DNA of 64,000 bases from JANXLO01 sp038231295 (lineage in GTDB: Bacteria > Armatimonadota > Chthonomonadetes > Chthonomonadales > Chthonomonadaceae). Each line of letters begins with the position of its first letter. Position 1 is the stretch's first letter. The DNA is taken from the NCBI GenBank assembly GCA_038231295.1, contig JBBRLP010000013.1:1-64000 (forward strand), written 5' to 3'. A program made the position numbers and the translations under genes. The notes beneath the pieces were generated by a model. The model was not told the DNA's origin. It saw only the letters and a program-made list of their open reading frames with translations, and did no database searches. Positions 56,287-64,000 of this stretch are shown here, piece after piece.

Positions 56287-57138
56287 ATGAGCCTATTCGC
56301 TTCGCACTTCATCAAACCGGAACTCTGGATAGCCCTGCTGTTTGCGGTCGGCTTCGCAGGGCTGGCCTTCGTGCTCAAACTGCTCACCCGCAGCGGGGCG
56401 ATTGCCACTGCCATCGTCGGCTTCATCGTCTTCGGTTTCGGTGGGGGGCTGTTCTTAGTGCCTCTGCTGGTATTTTTCATCACTTCTTCCCTGCTCTCCC
56501 GTTTCGGACGGCAGCATAAGGCACAGCAGGAAGGCATTCCTGCGGTCAAGGGCGCGACACGCGACGCCGGTCAGGTCTTTGCCAACGGCGGAGTAGCGAC
56601 ACTCGTCGCGCTGTTGTTTCAGCCTTTGGGGCATCGCTGGTCTCTGGAGACTCCCCGCTATCTGCTCCTGATCTATCTCGCCGCGCTCGCCACGGTCAAT
56701 GCCGACACCTGGTCTACCGAGATCGGAGGCCTCTCGGCCTCCGCGCCACGCCTCCTCTCCAACTGGAAAAAAGTGGCTCCCGGCACCTCCGGGGCGATTA
56801 CTCTGCTGGGAGTTTGCGCCGCGCTCGGCGGCAGCCTCCTCGTCACGCTGGCAGGCGGATTCGTCTGGCATCTCAATCCGGCGGAGTTCGTAGTCGTAGC
56901 CTGGGCGGGTTTTCTCGGCAGCCTGCTCGATAGCGTTCTCGGCGCGAGCGTTCAGGCTCTCTACCGACACAACCTCACCGGAGCCTCCACAGAGATTCCG
57001 CGTACCGAAACTGGCCCGAATACCCTCATTCGCGGCTTCCGCTGGATCAACAACGATGTGGTGAACTTCCTTGCGAGCGTCGGTGGTGCCCTCTGCGCCT
57101 GGCTGCTCCTCCGCTTCGCCCTCTATCCTTATCGGTAA
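56287..57138 (+). CDS. DUF92 family membrane protein
   Basis: A 283-residue integral membrane protein with about six helices. The DUF92 pattern is complete: LTRSGAIATAIVGFIVFGFG, SSLLSRFGRQHKAQQEG, ATRDAGQVFANGGVATL, NADTWSTEIGGLSASAPRLL and WAGFLGSLLDSVLGASVQALY. Related plant and cyanobacterial proteins act in phytol metabolism (phytyl-phosphate kinase), but bacterial members are uncharacterised. The ribosome site is weak. The stop is followed by a REP-like repeat region, so this probably ends the operon. Confidence 0.9.
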   Translation: MSLFASHFIKPELWIALLFAVGFAGLAFVLKLLTRSGAIATAIVGFIVFGFGGGLFLVPLLVFFITSSLLSRFGRQHKAQQEGIPAVKGATRDAGQVFANGGVATLVALLFQPLGHRWSLETPRYLLLIYLAALATVNADTWSTEIGGLSASAPRLLSNWKKVAPGTSGAITLLGVCAALGGSLLVTLAGGFVWHLNPAEFVVVAWAGFLGSLLDSVLGASVQALYRHNLTGASTEIPRTETGPNTLIRGFRWINNDVVNFLASVGGALCAWLLLRFALYPYR

Positions 57139-57294
57139 CTCCGTTCCTTCGGAATTCATTGTTGATACGAACAAGCCCTGAGAGGGTTCACTCGCCCGAC
57201 AGGTTTGTACCATCGCCAGTAGGTTTGCGCCGCAGAGTGCGCCGGAAGCGCCCCGCAGAAGCGTTTGCACCCGTATGTTTTATGCCTTGAGTTT

Positions 57295-57347
57295 CGCCGG
57301 AGTGAACTCCTGCGCTGGAAAAAAGCAAGTGGCCGCTTCGCGGGCAC
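57295..57347 (+). repeat. REP-like repeat, family B (left arm)
   Basis: CGCCGGAGTGAACTCCTGCG then CTGGAAAAAAGCAAGTGGCC and GCTTCGCGGGCAC. Nearly the reverse complement of the element at 57585-57635, and related to 44522-44573. Confidence 0.85.
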
Positions 57348-57550
57348 AGGTGGTTGGAATGCGGATTGTGGTTTCGCTGCGGAGGACGAGGGCTGTTTTC
57401 AGTGTCGAGTTAGCCCACAGGGATGCCGTCATTGACTACATCTGTAATCAGAAACAGCATTACATCACCGGCAAACTCAGGCCGCGTCTGGAAGCCGTAC
57501 CAACCGAGCCGGAACCCGAAGCAACCTCTCCATCCGAGGCGTCCGAATAG
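57348..57550 (+). pseudogene. C-terminal remnant of a REP-associated transposase
   Basis: The frame ending at 57550 carries VFSVELAHRDAVIDYICNQK followed by QHYITGKLRPRLEAVP, matching the catalytic-tyrosine helix (Y-I-x-N-Q-K-x-H) and tail of TnpA as seen in the intact copy at 20034-20444 (YIQNQKEHHQTGNL). The HUH region and the first 95 or so residues are missing; the sequence upstream in the frame is repeat DNA. The Glu/Pro-rich tail (EPEPEATSPSEASE) is unlike the intact copy. A decayed gene from a different transposase lineage. Confidence 0.75.
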
Positions 57551-57584
57551 CCTGACCGTGCAACAATCATGCTCACAATCTAAC

Positions 57585-57635
57585 GTGCCCGCGAAGCGGC
57601 CACTTGCTTTTTCAGCGCAGGAGTTCACTCCGGCG
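57585..57635 (-). repeat. REP-like repeat, family B (right arm)
   Basis: GTGCCCGCGAAGCGGCCACT then TGCTTTTTCAGCGCAGGAG and TTCACTCCGGCG, inverted relative to 57295-57347. It lies 18 bases upstream of the GH74 gene start. Confidence 0.85.
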
Positions 57636-57653
57636 CAAACCGAAAGGGGAAAT

Positions 57654-59873
57654 ATGAACAGGAAGACGAAGATCGGTATGGCGACGCTCTTGCTTTTTGG
57701 TGCGCTCCTGCCGGGCAGTATTCGCGGACAGCAGGCAGAGAAGGCTCCTGCGGCGGAAGCCTATACGTGGCGCAATGTCGAGATCGTCGGGGGCGGATTC
57801 GTGCCGGGGATCATCTTCAATGCCAGACAGCCCGATCTGATCTATGCCCGCACGGACATCGGCGGTGCGTATCGCTGGAACCCGAAAACAAAACGCTGGC
57901 TGCCGCTGACCGACTGGGTGAGTCAGGCGGAATCGAACCTGCTTGGAGTTGAGAGTATCGCGACCGACCCGGCGGAACCCAATCGCCTCTATCTCGCCGC
58001 CGGAACCTATACGCAGTCGTGGGCGGGCAATGGGGCGATTCTGCGTTCGACCGATCAGGGCAATACCTGGCAACGCACGAATATGCCGTTCAAAATGGGC
58101 GGCAACGAGGACGGGCGCTCTGTCGGGGAGAGACTGGCGATAGACCCGAACCAGAACCGCGTTCTCTACTTCGGTTCGCGGCACGATGGCCTCTGGCGCA
58201 GCGTGGACTACGCCGCAACCTGGAGCAAGGTCGAAAGCTTCCCGGAGACGAAGAGGATGACCGGCGCGGGCATCGGATTTGTGCTGTTCGACGAACGGAG
58301 CGGAGGACACGGTAAGGCGAGCGCGACGCTCTATGCCGGAGTCTCCTCCCCGGAAGTCAGCCTCTATCGCAGCACAGACGCGGGCCAGACCTGGAAGCCG
58401 ATCCCCGGCCAGCCGAAAGGTCTGCTGCCGCACCATGCCGTCCTGAGCGCGAGCGGCCTGCTCTATGTGACCTATGGCAACGCGCCCGGCCCGAACGGGA
58501 TGAGCGATGGCGCAGTCTGGAAGTGCGAACCCCGTTCCGGCGTCTGGACCAATATCACCCCGGTCGTTCCGGGCAGTCCCGGCATGGGGAGTTTTGGCTA
58601 CGCGGGGCTGTCGCTGGATGCCGCCCACCCCGGCACGGTCATGGTCACGACGATGGACAAGTGGAGCAGCGGGGATGACCTCTACCGCAGCAAGGACGGC
58701 GGCGGACACTGGACTGGGCTGAAAGCGAAATCCGTGCGGGACAGTTCCGCCGCGCCCTTCCTCAACTGGGGAGGCCCGACAGCGGCGTTCGGTCACTGGA
58801 TCGGCGATGTCGAGATAGACCCGTTTCACCCCGATCACGTCCTCTATGTCACCGGAGCCACGATCTGGGGCAGCGACGATGCGACCGCCGCAGACCGCGA
58901 CCTGCCGACGCACTGGACGGTTCGAGCGCAGGGACTGGAGGAGACTGCCGTTCTCGATCTGGTCAGTCCGCCTGCCGGAGCGCATCTGCTGAGTGCGCTG
59001 GGCGACATCGGCGGCTTTCGGCACGACGATCTGACGGTCGCGCCACGGCAGGGAATGTTCACCAACCCGCTGATTAGCAGCACGGACAGCATGGACTTCG
59101 CGGAGCGCAAGCCGGCGGTCGTCGTGCGTGTCGGGGGAGGTTCTCCCGGTAAAACGGGCGCACTCTCCACAGACGGCGGCATGACCTGGAAGCCCTTCAC
59201 AGGAGAGCCGGAAGGAACAAGAGGCGCCGGGTCGGTCGCGGTTTCCGCCGATGGCAGCGTCATTCTCCGGGTTCCCCGCAACAGTCCCGCCTTCTTCTCC
59301 ACCGACACCGGAGCCACATGGAAACCCTGCAAAGGGCTGCCCGCCGGTCTTGCCGTGGCCGCAGACCGGGCCAATCCCCGCAAGTTCTACGCCTTTGATT
59401 CCCGCAACGGCGCCTTCTATACCAGCACGGACAGCGGCGCGAATTTCGCCGTGAGCGCACAGGGCCTGCCGAAATCGGGCCGGGGCCGCGTTCGGGCTGT
59501 GGCGGGGCGAGAAGGCGATCTCTGGCTGGCGGCGGAGAACGGTGGACTGCTGCACTCCACGGATTCAGGCGCGACCTTTACGCACCTCCCAACGGTCGCG
59601 CAGGCCGACGCCTTCGGTCTTGGCAAGGCCGCGCCCGGCCAGAGCTATCCGGCTCTCTACCTTACCGGCAAAGTCGGCAGCGTCTCCGGCGTCTTCCGCT
59701 CCGACGATTCGGGCCGCTCCTGGACCCGCATCAATGACGACGCGCATCAGTACGGCTGGATCGGGCAGGTAATTACCGGCGACCCGCGCCTCTACGGGCG
59801 CATCTATCTTGGCACGAACGGACGCGGTATTCTCTACGCCGACCCTGCCCGTTCCACAACCGCACGAAAATAG
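57654..59873 (+). CDS. Exported GH74-like beta-propeller glycosidase (xyloglucanase type)
   Basis: A 739-residue secreted enzyme with a signal peptide (GMATLLLFGALLPGSIRGQQ) and BNR/Asp-box repeats (for example ILRSTDQGNTWQR and LYRSTDAGQTWKP). GH74 marks: NVEIVGGGFVPGIIFNARQP, LIYARTDIGGAYRWNPKTK with the likely catalytic Asp, and LLSALGDIGGFRHDD with the second Asp. Two seven-bladed propellers are expected. GH74 members cut xyloglucan or related beta-1,4 glucans. The ATG at 57654 follows AAAGGGGAAAT. It sits immediately beyond a decayed transposase unit. Confidence 0.88.
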   Translation: MNRKTKIGMATLLLFGALLPGSIRGQQAEKAPAAEAYTWRNVEIVGGGFVPGIIFNARQPDLIYARTDIGGAYRWNPKTKRWLPLTDWVSQAESNLLGVESIATDPAEPNRLYLAAGTYTQSWAGNGAILRSTDQGNTWQRTNMPFKMGGNEDGRSVGERLAIDPNQNRVLYFGSRHDGLWRSVDYAATWSKVESFPETKRMTGAGIGFVLFDERSGGHGKASATLYAGVSSPEVSLYRSTDAGQTWKPIPGQPKGLLPHHAVLSASGLLYVTYGNAPGPNGMSDGAVWKCEPRSGVWTNITPVVPGSPGMGSFGYAGLSLDAAHPGTVMVTTMDKWSSGDDLYRSKDGGGHWTGLKAKSVRDSSAAPFLNWGGPTAAFGHWIGDVEIDPFHPDHVLYVTGATIWGSDDATAADRDLPTHWTVRAQGLEETAVLDLVSPPAGAHLLSALGDIGGFRHDDLTVAPRQGMFTNPLISSTDSMDFAERKPAVVVRVGGGSPGKTGALSTDGGMTWKPFTGEPEGTRGAGSVAVSADGSVILRVPRNSPAFFSTDTGATWKPCKGLPAGLAVAADRANPRKFYAFDSRNGAFYTSTDSGANFAVSAQGLPKSGRGRVRAVAGREGDLWLAAENGGLLHSTDSGATFTHLPTVAQADAFGLGKAAPGQSYPALYLTGKVGSVSGVFRSDDSGRSWTRINDDAHQYGWIGQVITGDPRLYGRIYLGTNGRGILYADPARSTTARK

Positions 59874-59967
59874 AGGGGATGCTATTCCGCATTTTCGCTG
59901 CCGGCAGGAATGACAGGGAACGCTCCGCAGGAAGCAGTTCCCCTCTTGTGCAAAGAAAGGCAAAACC

Positions 59968-60810
59968 ATGCGTGATTCCGCTGAACCTACCCCGCCAACC
60001 CAAATGCTCTTTCCCTGCATCGTAACAGGCGACTTAGACGCACTACGGCAACTGCTGGATGCCGACCCGATGTGCGTCCATAGTCGCCGTCCCGATCCCG
60101 AAAATATCTCTCTGTCGGCCCTCCAGTATGCGGCCTCCCTCGGACAGTTGGAGGTCTGTAAACTGCTGGTCGAGCGGGGAGCAGAAGTCTATACCAATCC
60201 CATGAACTCCTATCCTCCTGTGCTGCAAGCGGCCTGGAACAAGCATCAGGCAGTCGTGGACTACTTCCTCCACACGATACCGGATAAGGCCGATGGGACG
60301 AACGGCCTCGGCGTTGCGCTCAACCTGGCCGGGCGCATGGGCTGGACCGAGATTGTCCGAAAGCATCTTGCCGCCGACCCCTTGAGTGTGCACCAACGGG
60401 GTTGGATCGGCGACACGCCGCTCCACTGGCCCGCCCACAACAACAACGTCGAGATCGTCACGCTGCTGCTGGACGCCGGGGCCGCTCTCGAGGCCGACGA
60501 GATCAACTGTTATGGCGGCAAACCCCTGCAATGGGCCAGCGAACACGCGCCGGGAACGGTCGAACTGCTTCTGCAGCGTGGCGCGGCGGTAGACAGCCGC
60601 AACCTCAAAGCCGACTCCGACTTCTTCGGGATGACCCCGCTGATTATGAACGCGACCCAGCGCAACGATTGCAGCGAAGTGACGGAACTCCTGCTCGGCG
60701 CGGGTGCGAACATCCATGCCACCGACGCCACCGGCAAGACTGCACTGGCCCATGCACGAGCGCGCAATCTGACGCGCATCCTTGAGGTTTTGGGGAGGCA
60801 CGGCGCGTAA
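59968..60810 (+). CDS. Ankyrin-repeat protein
   Basis: A 280-residue protein made of about six ankyrin repeats: ALQYAASLGQLEVCKLLVER, GDTPLHWPAHNNNVEIVTLL, KPLQWASEHAPGTVELLLQR and TALAHARARNLTRILEVLGR. There is no signal peptide. Ankyrin proteins mediate protein binding; a specific partner cannot be predicted. GAAAGG precedes the ATG. It lies between the GH74 gene and an aldo/keto reductase, with spacers of about 95 and 115 bases. Confidence 0.88.
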   Translation: MRDSAEPTPPTQMLFPCIVTGDLDALRQLLDADPMCVHSRRPDPENISLSALQYAASLGQLEVCKLLVERGAEVYTNPMNSYPPVLQAAWNKHQAVVDYFLHTIPDKADGTNGLGVALNLAGRMGWTEIVRKHLAADPLSVHQRGWIGDTPLHWPAHNNNVEIVTLLLDAGAALEADEINCYGGKPLQWASEHAPGTVELLLQRGAAVDSRNLKADSDFFGMTPLIMNATQRNDCSEVTELLLGAGANIHATDATGKTALAHARARNLTRILEVLGRHGA

Positions 60811-60924
60811 TTCAATGCCGAAAATCCGAGCGGTGCAGTCGCGAACGTCCGGCCTGGCAACGAAACCGCCTTGCCGGACGTATTCTTATCGGTTTGCTAT
60901 CCGAACAGACGAGAGGGACAAACG

Positions 60925-61890
60925 ATGGCTGAGATGAAGTATCGCCGATTGGGACACAGTGGAGTCAAAGTGAGTGAGGTCTGTCTGGGCAGTTGGCTGA
61001 CGTTCGGCAACGCCACCGAAGACGAGACCGCGATCAAGTGCATTGACCGGGCCTACGAACTGGGTATCAACTTCTTCGATACCGCCAACGTCTATGCACG
61101 TGGCAAGAGCGAAGAGGTCGTGGGGCGCGGTCTGATGAAGTTTCCGCGTGATTCGATTGTGGTCGCCACCAAAGTCTTTTTCCCGATGAACGACGGGCCG
61201 ATGCCCAACAACAAAGGTCTCTCCCGCAAGCATATCATGGAGCAGTGCGATGCCAGCCTGAAACGCCTGGGTATGGACTATATTGACGTCTACCAGTGCC
61301 ACCGCTACGACACCGAGACGCCGCTGGAAGAGACCCTTCGCGCTCTGGACGATCTGGTCTCGCAGGGCAAAGTCCTCTATATCGGTTTCAGCCAGTGGTC
61401 ACCCGTGCAGATCGCCAGCGCCGCCGCGCTTCAGAAAGCGCACAACTTCGACCGGTTCGTCTCCAGCCAGCCCTACTACAATATGCTGGGGCGCGAGCTA
61501 GAAAAAGAGGTGCTTCCCCTCTGCGAGAGCGAAGGCATCGGGCAGATCGTCTATTCCCCGCTCGCCCAGGGACTGCTGACCGGCAAATACACGCCCGGAC
61601 AGCCCCCGCCCGCCGACAGCCGCGCCGCCGACCCCAAGCAGAACATGTTCCTCAACGGCGGCAAACTGGACAGCGCCCAACTGGAGAAAATCCAGAAGCT
61701 CAAACCCATTGCCGAACAGAATGGCCTGAGCATGGCGCAGTTGGCGCTCGCCTGGTGTCTGCGCCAGAAGAACGTCTCCAGCGTCATCATCGGAGCCAGC
61801 CGCCCGGAACAGGTGGACGACAACGCCGGAGCCGCCGGAGTAGAACTCTCCCCGGAAACCCTCAAAGCCATAGACGAAGCCCTCACCTGA
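60925..61890 (+). CDS. Aldo/keto reductase (potassium-channel beta-subunit type)
   Basis: A 321-residue NADPH-dependent oxidoreductase: KYRRLGHSGVKVSEVCLGSW, FFDTANVYARGKSEE (Asp and Tyr), VVATKVFFPM (Lys), YQCHRYDTETP (His), and the cofactor region VIIGASRPEQVDDNAGAAGV. It resembles the Kv-beta-like and YghZ/GSP69 group. The substrate is unknown. AGAGGGACAAACG precedes the ATG at 60925. A second, unrelated aldo/keto reductase is at 50774. Confidence 0.93.
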   Translation: MAEMKYRRLGHSGVKVSEVCLGSWLTFGNATEDETAIKCIDRAYELGINFFDTANVYARGKSEEVVGRGLMKFPRDSIVVATKVFFPMNDGPMPNNKGLSRKHIMEQCDASLKRLGMDYIDVYQCHRYDTETPLEETLRALDDLVSQGKVLYIGFSQWSPVQIASAAALQKAHNFDRFVSSQPYYNMLGRELEKEVLPLCESEGIGQIVYSPLAQGLLTGKYTPGQPPPADSRAADPKQNMFLNGGKLDSAQLEKIQKLKPIAEQNGLSMAQLALAWCLRQKNVSSVIIGASRPEQVDDNAGAAGVELSPETLKAIDEALT

Positions 61891-61904
61891 TAAGTTAGCC
61901 GCTC

Positions 61905-61980
61905 CACCCCAATTCCTGGGAAGCAGGCATTTTCATGCGATAGGGTACCCGCAGTGCGTGAAAGGCTGATTAAGATAGCC
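61905..61980 (-). repeat. Dispersed repeat, family C (inverse copy)
   Basis: Read on the minus strand it contains the core CCCTATCGCATGAAAATGCC, then TGCTTCCCAGGAATTGGGG, matching 31817-31905 with more than 20 consecutive identical bases in the core. It lies between the aldo/keto reductase stop and the lon terminator. A small hairpin GGAGGT-TG-ACCTCC follows at 61981-61994. Confidence 0.75.
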
Positions 61981-62003
61981 GGAGGTTGACCTCCCCGGCA
62001 CAT

Positions 62004-62047
62004 AAAAAAATGACCCGTCCTGCCTTCACTGAGAAGGCAGGACGGGT
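62004..62047 (-). terminator. Rho-independent terminator of lon
   Basis: On the minus strand a perfect 15-bp stem (62033-62047 with 62013-62027, loop TCAGT) is followed by CA and seven T residues. It lies 23 bases beyond the lon stop. A textbook terminator. Confidence 0.92.
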
Positions 62048-62069
62048 TTGCGCTTAGAGTGACAGTCTC

Positions 62070-64000
62070 CTAATGAATCGCCGAGGGGTTCGGCACCACT
62101 CCCGGCAGAGGCTGCGGCTCGGGCCGCTGGCGCGGTTTCTTCGCGCCGGATTTCATGGTCGGGTCGCTGCCACCCGCAGGGGCGGATTGGATCGTCTCCG
62201 TGGTCTGTGCGCTCGGTTGCGCTTCGAGAGCGATATCGAGAACCTGACTCACATCATTCACGAACTCGAAGTTCATGCTGGTACGCACCTCGTCCGGCAG
62301 GTCCTCCATGATGTCCTTGCGGTTCTTCTCCGCCAGAACAATCGTGGTGATTCCGGCCCGGCGTGCGCCCAGCACCTTCTCCTTGACGCCGCCGACCGGT
62401 AACACCCGCCCGGAGAGCGTGACTTCGCCCGTCATCGCCAGCAGTGGCTTCACCAGACGTCCGCTGAACAGAGACGCCAGTGCGGTCGTCATCGTGATAC
62501 CCGCCGAGGGACCATCCTTCGGAATCGCGCCTGCCGGAACGTGGATATGCACGTCGTTCTTCTCGTAGAAGTCCAGCGAAGCGCCGATTTCGCGGGCGTG
62601 AGCGCGAACATAGGAGAGGGCGGCCTGCGCCGACTCCTTCATCACGTCGCCCAACTGCCCCGTAATCGTCAGGGTCGAAGGCCGGTTGAGTGGACTCGGG
62701 GTCGAGGCCGTCTCGATGAAGATGATGTCGCCGCCCATCGGCGTCCAGACCAGTCCGGTCGCGACGCCGGGCCGATCCACCCGCTCCATCGCCTCCTCCC
62801 GCTCGAAGCGCGGTGCACCCAGGAACTCCTGCACCTGAACCGGCGTGATCTCCAGAACCTCGTACTTGCCCTCGGCAAAGTCACGGGTCGCTTTGCGGCA
62901 GACCGCCGCGACCTCCCGCTCCAGATTACGCACTCCCGCCTCTCGCGTGTAGCCGCGTACCAGTAGCTCCACCGCTTCCGTCTGGAACGTCAGTTTCCCG
63001 ACGATGCCATGCTCTTCCAACTGCTTCGGAATCAGATGCCGCTCGGCGATGGCGACCTTCTCCTCCTCCGTGTAGCCCGCGATCTCGATGATCTCCATAC
63101 GGTCGCGGAGCGGCGGCAGGATGGTATCCAGCACGTTCGCCGTCGTCACAAACAGCACCTTCGAGAGATCAAACGGCACGTCCAGGTAGTGGTCGCGGAA
63201 CGCCGTGTTCTGCTCCGGGTCCAGCACCTCCAGCAGAGCCGACGAGGGATCACCCCGAAAGTCGGACGTGATCTTGTCTATCTCGTCCATCATAAAGACC
63301 GGGTTGTTGGTCTCCGCCCGTTTCACGCCCTGCGCGATCTGGCCCGGCAGCGCCCCAATGTAGGTGCGACGGTGGCCGCGAATCTCGGCCTCGTCCCGCA
63401 CTCCACCGAGCGAAATGCGGACGAATTTGCGCCCCAGCGCTCGCGCTATCGAGCGTCCAAGAGAGGTCTTACCCACTCCGGGAGGGCCAGAGAAGCAGAG
63501 GATTGGCTGACGCGCCTTGCCATCCTGTCGGAACTTCCGCACGGCCAGGTACTCCAGGATGCGGTCTTTCACCTTCTCCAGGCCATAGTGGTCGGCGTCC
63601 AGCACCTCTTTAACGGCCTTGATGTCCAGGTTGTCTTCGCTGCTGACCGTCCAGGGCATCGCCACCATCCAGTCGAGGTAGGTGCGTGTGACGTTGTACT
63701 CGGGCGCGGCGGGATTCATGCGCGTCAGGCGGTCGAGTTCGCGCTCGGCCTCCTTGCGGGCCTCTTCCGGCATCCCGGATTTCGCCAGCTTCTCGCGCAG
63801 TTCGTCCACTTCCTGCGTGCGGTCATCGCCCTCGCCCAATTCCTTCTGAATCTGGCGCATATGCTCACGCAGGTAGTACTCACGCTGCGTCTTGCCCATC
63901 TCCTGCGCCACTTCGGACTGAAGCCTGCTGCCGAGTTCGAGAAGCTGCACTTCCCGTGCCAGCAGCTCCATCAGGCGTGTCATGCGGGGCTTCAGCTCTA
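62070..64000 (-). CDS. lon: ATP-dependent protease Lon (N-terminal part beyond the window)
   Basis: About 643 C-terminal residues of a Lon protease; the open frame continues past the right edge, so the N-terminal substrate-binding domain is missing from view. Visible: the coiled coil EYYLREHMRQIQKELGEGDD, Walker A SGPPGVGKTSLGRSIA, Walker B NPVFMMDEIDK, the sensor region, and the serine-lysine protease site IPKDGPSAGITM (Ser) and GGVKEKVLGARRAG (Lys). It degrades misfolded and regulatory proteins in the cytoplasm. A Pro/Gln/Lys-rich tail (about 50 residues) follows the protease domain and is longer than in E. coli. A terminator follows. Confidence 0.96.
   Translation of the reverse strand, partial: ELKPRMTRLMELLAREVQLLELGSRLQSEVAQEMGKTQREYYLREHMRQIQKELGEGDDRTQEVDELREKLAKSGMPEEARKEAERELDRLTRMNPAAPEYNVTRTYLDWMVAMPWTVSSEDNLDIKAVKEVLDADHYGLEKVKDRILEYLAVRKFRQDGKARQPILCFSGPPGVGKTSLGRSIARALGRKFVRISLGGVRDEAEIRGHRRTYIGALPGQIAQGVKRAETNNPVFMMDEIDKITSDFRGDPSSALLEVLDPEQNTAFRDHYLDVPFDLSKVLFVTTANVLDTILPPLRDRMEIIEIAGYTEEEKVAIAERHLIPKQLEEHGIVGKLTFQTEAVELLVRGYTREAGVRNLEREVAAVCRKATRDFAEGKYEVLEITPVQVQEFLGAPRFEREEAMERVDRPGVATGLVWTPMGGDIIFIETASTPSPLNRPSTLTITGQLGDVMKESAQAALSYVRAHAREIGASLDFYEKNDVHIHVPAGAIPKDGPSAGITMTTALASLFSGRLVKPLLAMTGEVTLSGRVLPVGGVKEKVLGARRAGITTIVLAEKNRKDIMEDLPDEVRTSMNFEFVNDVSQVLDIALEAQPSAQTTETIQSAPAGGSDPTMKSGAKKPRQRPEPQPLPGVVPNPSAIH

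Larger units (their letters stand above)
57295..57635. mobile_element. Relic of a second REP-transposase unit
   Basis: Inverted family-B repeats (57295-57347 and 57585-57635) bracket about 237 bases that still encode the C-terminal end of a Y1 transposase. The design equals the intact unit at 19950-20575 but uses the other repeat family. The catalytic N-terminal part is gone, so it cannot move by itself. Confidence 0.75.

Noticed and set aside
57612..59555. A 647-codon frame antisense to the GH74 gene
   Set aside because: No domain or ribosome site; the GH74 frame has signal peptide and catalytic motifs.

Overview
The window is 64 kb of a high-GC bacterial chromosome carrying ordinary housekeeping genes (glmU, prs, acnA, feoAB, rplY, lon) among many lipoproteins, exported proteins and carbohydrate enzymes. 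There is no rRNA operon, phage or CRISPR array. The mix of DUF1844, a single-chain alpha-beta E1 dehydrogenase, VIT/VWA, SEC-C, DUF92 and GH74 proteins suggests a free-living heterotroph from an under-sampled phylum. Armatimonadota is my guess, but the sequence alone does not prove it.

Layout. 0-2 kb: non-coding left edge, tRNA-Thr(CGU), a DUF1844 gene and an unknown gene. 2-7.6 kb: a perfect-consensus promoter, glmU, prs and two overlapping paralogous lipoprotein genes, the second with an eight-bladed propeller. 7.7-14.7 kb: metal hydrolase, fused E1 dehydrogenase, RNB-domain ribonuclease and a GguC-like protein. 14.7-15.9 kb: parD with a parE broken by an in-frame stop, and a small unknown gene. 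16-20 kb: LysR regulator divergent from aconitase. 20-20.6 kb: a Y1 transposase flanked by inverted REP-like repeats. 20.6-26.2 kb: an iron region (dtxR, feoA, feoB and a Cys-rich partner) with a palindromic metalloregulator site facing a YbjQ/ABC-ATPase pair, then tpx. 26.2-28.5 kb: ComEA-like protein and M28 peptidase. 28.6-31.4 kb: a RloA/RloB (AbiL-type) defence pair beside a VapBC pair. 31.9-39.8 kb: VIT/VWA protein, glucoamylase-like protein, VOC protein, esterase, small proteins and bL25. 40-44.2 kb: a two-gene sugar-nucleotide operon with a 1106-residue GHMP kinase-uridylyltransferase fusion. 44.3-44.9 kb: nested inverted REP-like repeats. 44.9-49.2 kb: DoxX, HEAT/SEC-C proteins and a more AT-rich cassette with a broken DUF6884 gene and a GIY-YIG-like gene. 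49.2-54.4 kb: minus-strand run of phosphoesterase, aldo/keto reductase, SRPBCC, ROK kinase and a MogA-LarC fusion. 54.5-57.1 kb: cation exchanger, 3-methyladenine glycosylase and DUF92. 57.3-57.6 kb: relic of a second REP/transposase unit. 57.7-64 kb: GH74 enzyme, ankyrin protein, aldo/keto reductase and lon, cut by the window edge.

The most interesting material is: (i) at least two families of REP-like repeats, one with an apparently live transposase and the other with a dying one; (ii) two unusual enzyme fusions, MogA-LarC and GHMP kinase-UDP-sugar pyrophosphorylase; (iii) a ROK kinase lacking the family's zinc cysteines; (iv) defence or addiction modules at different stages of decay.
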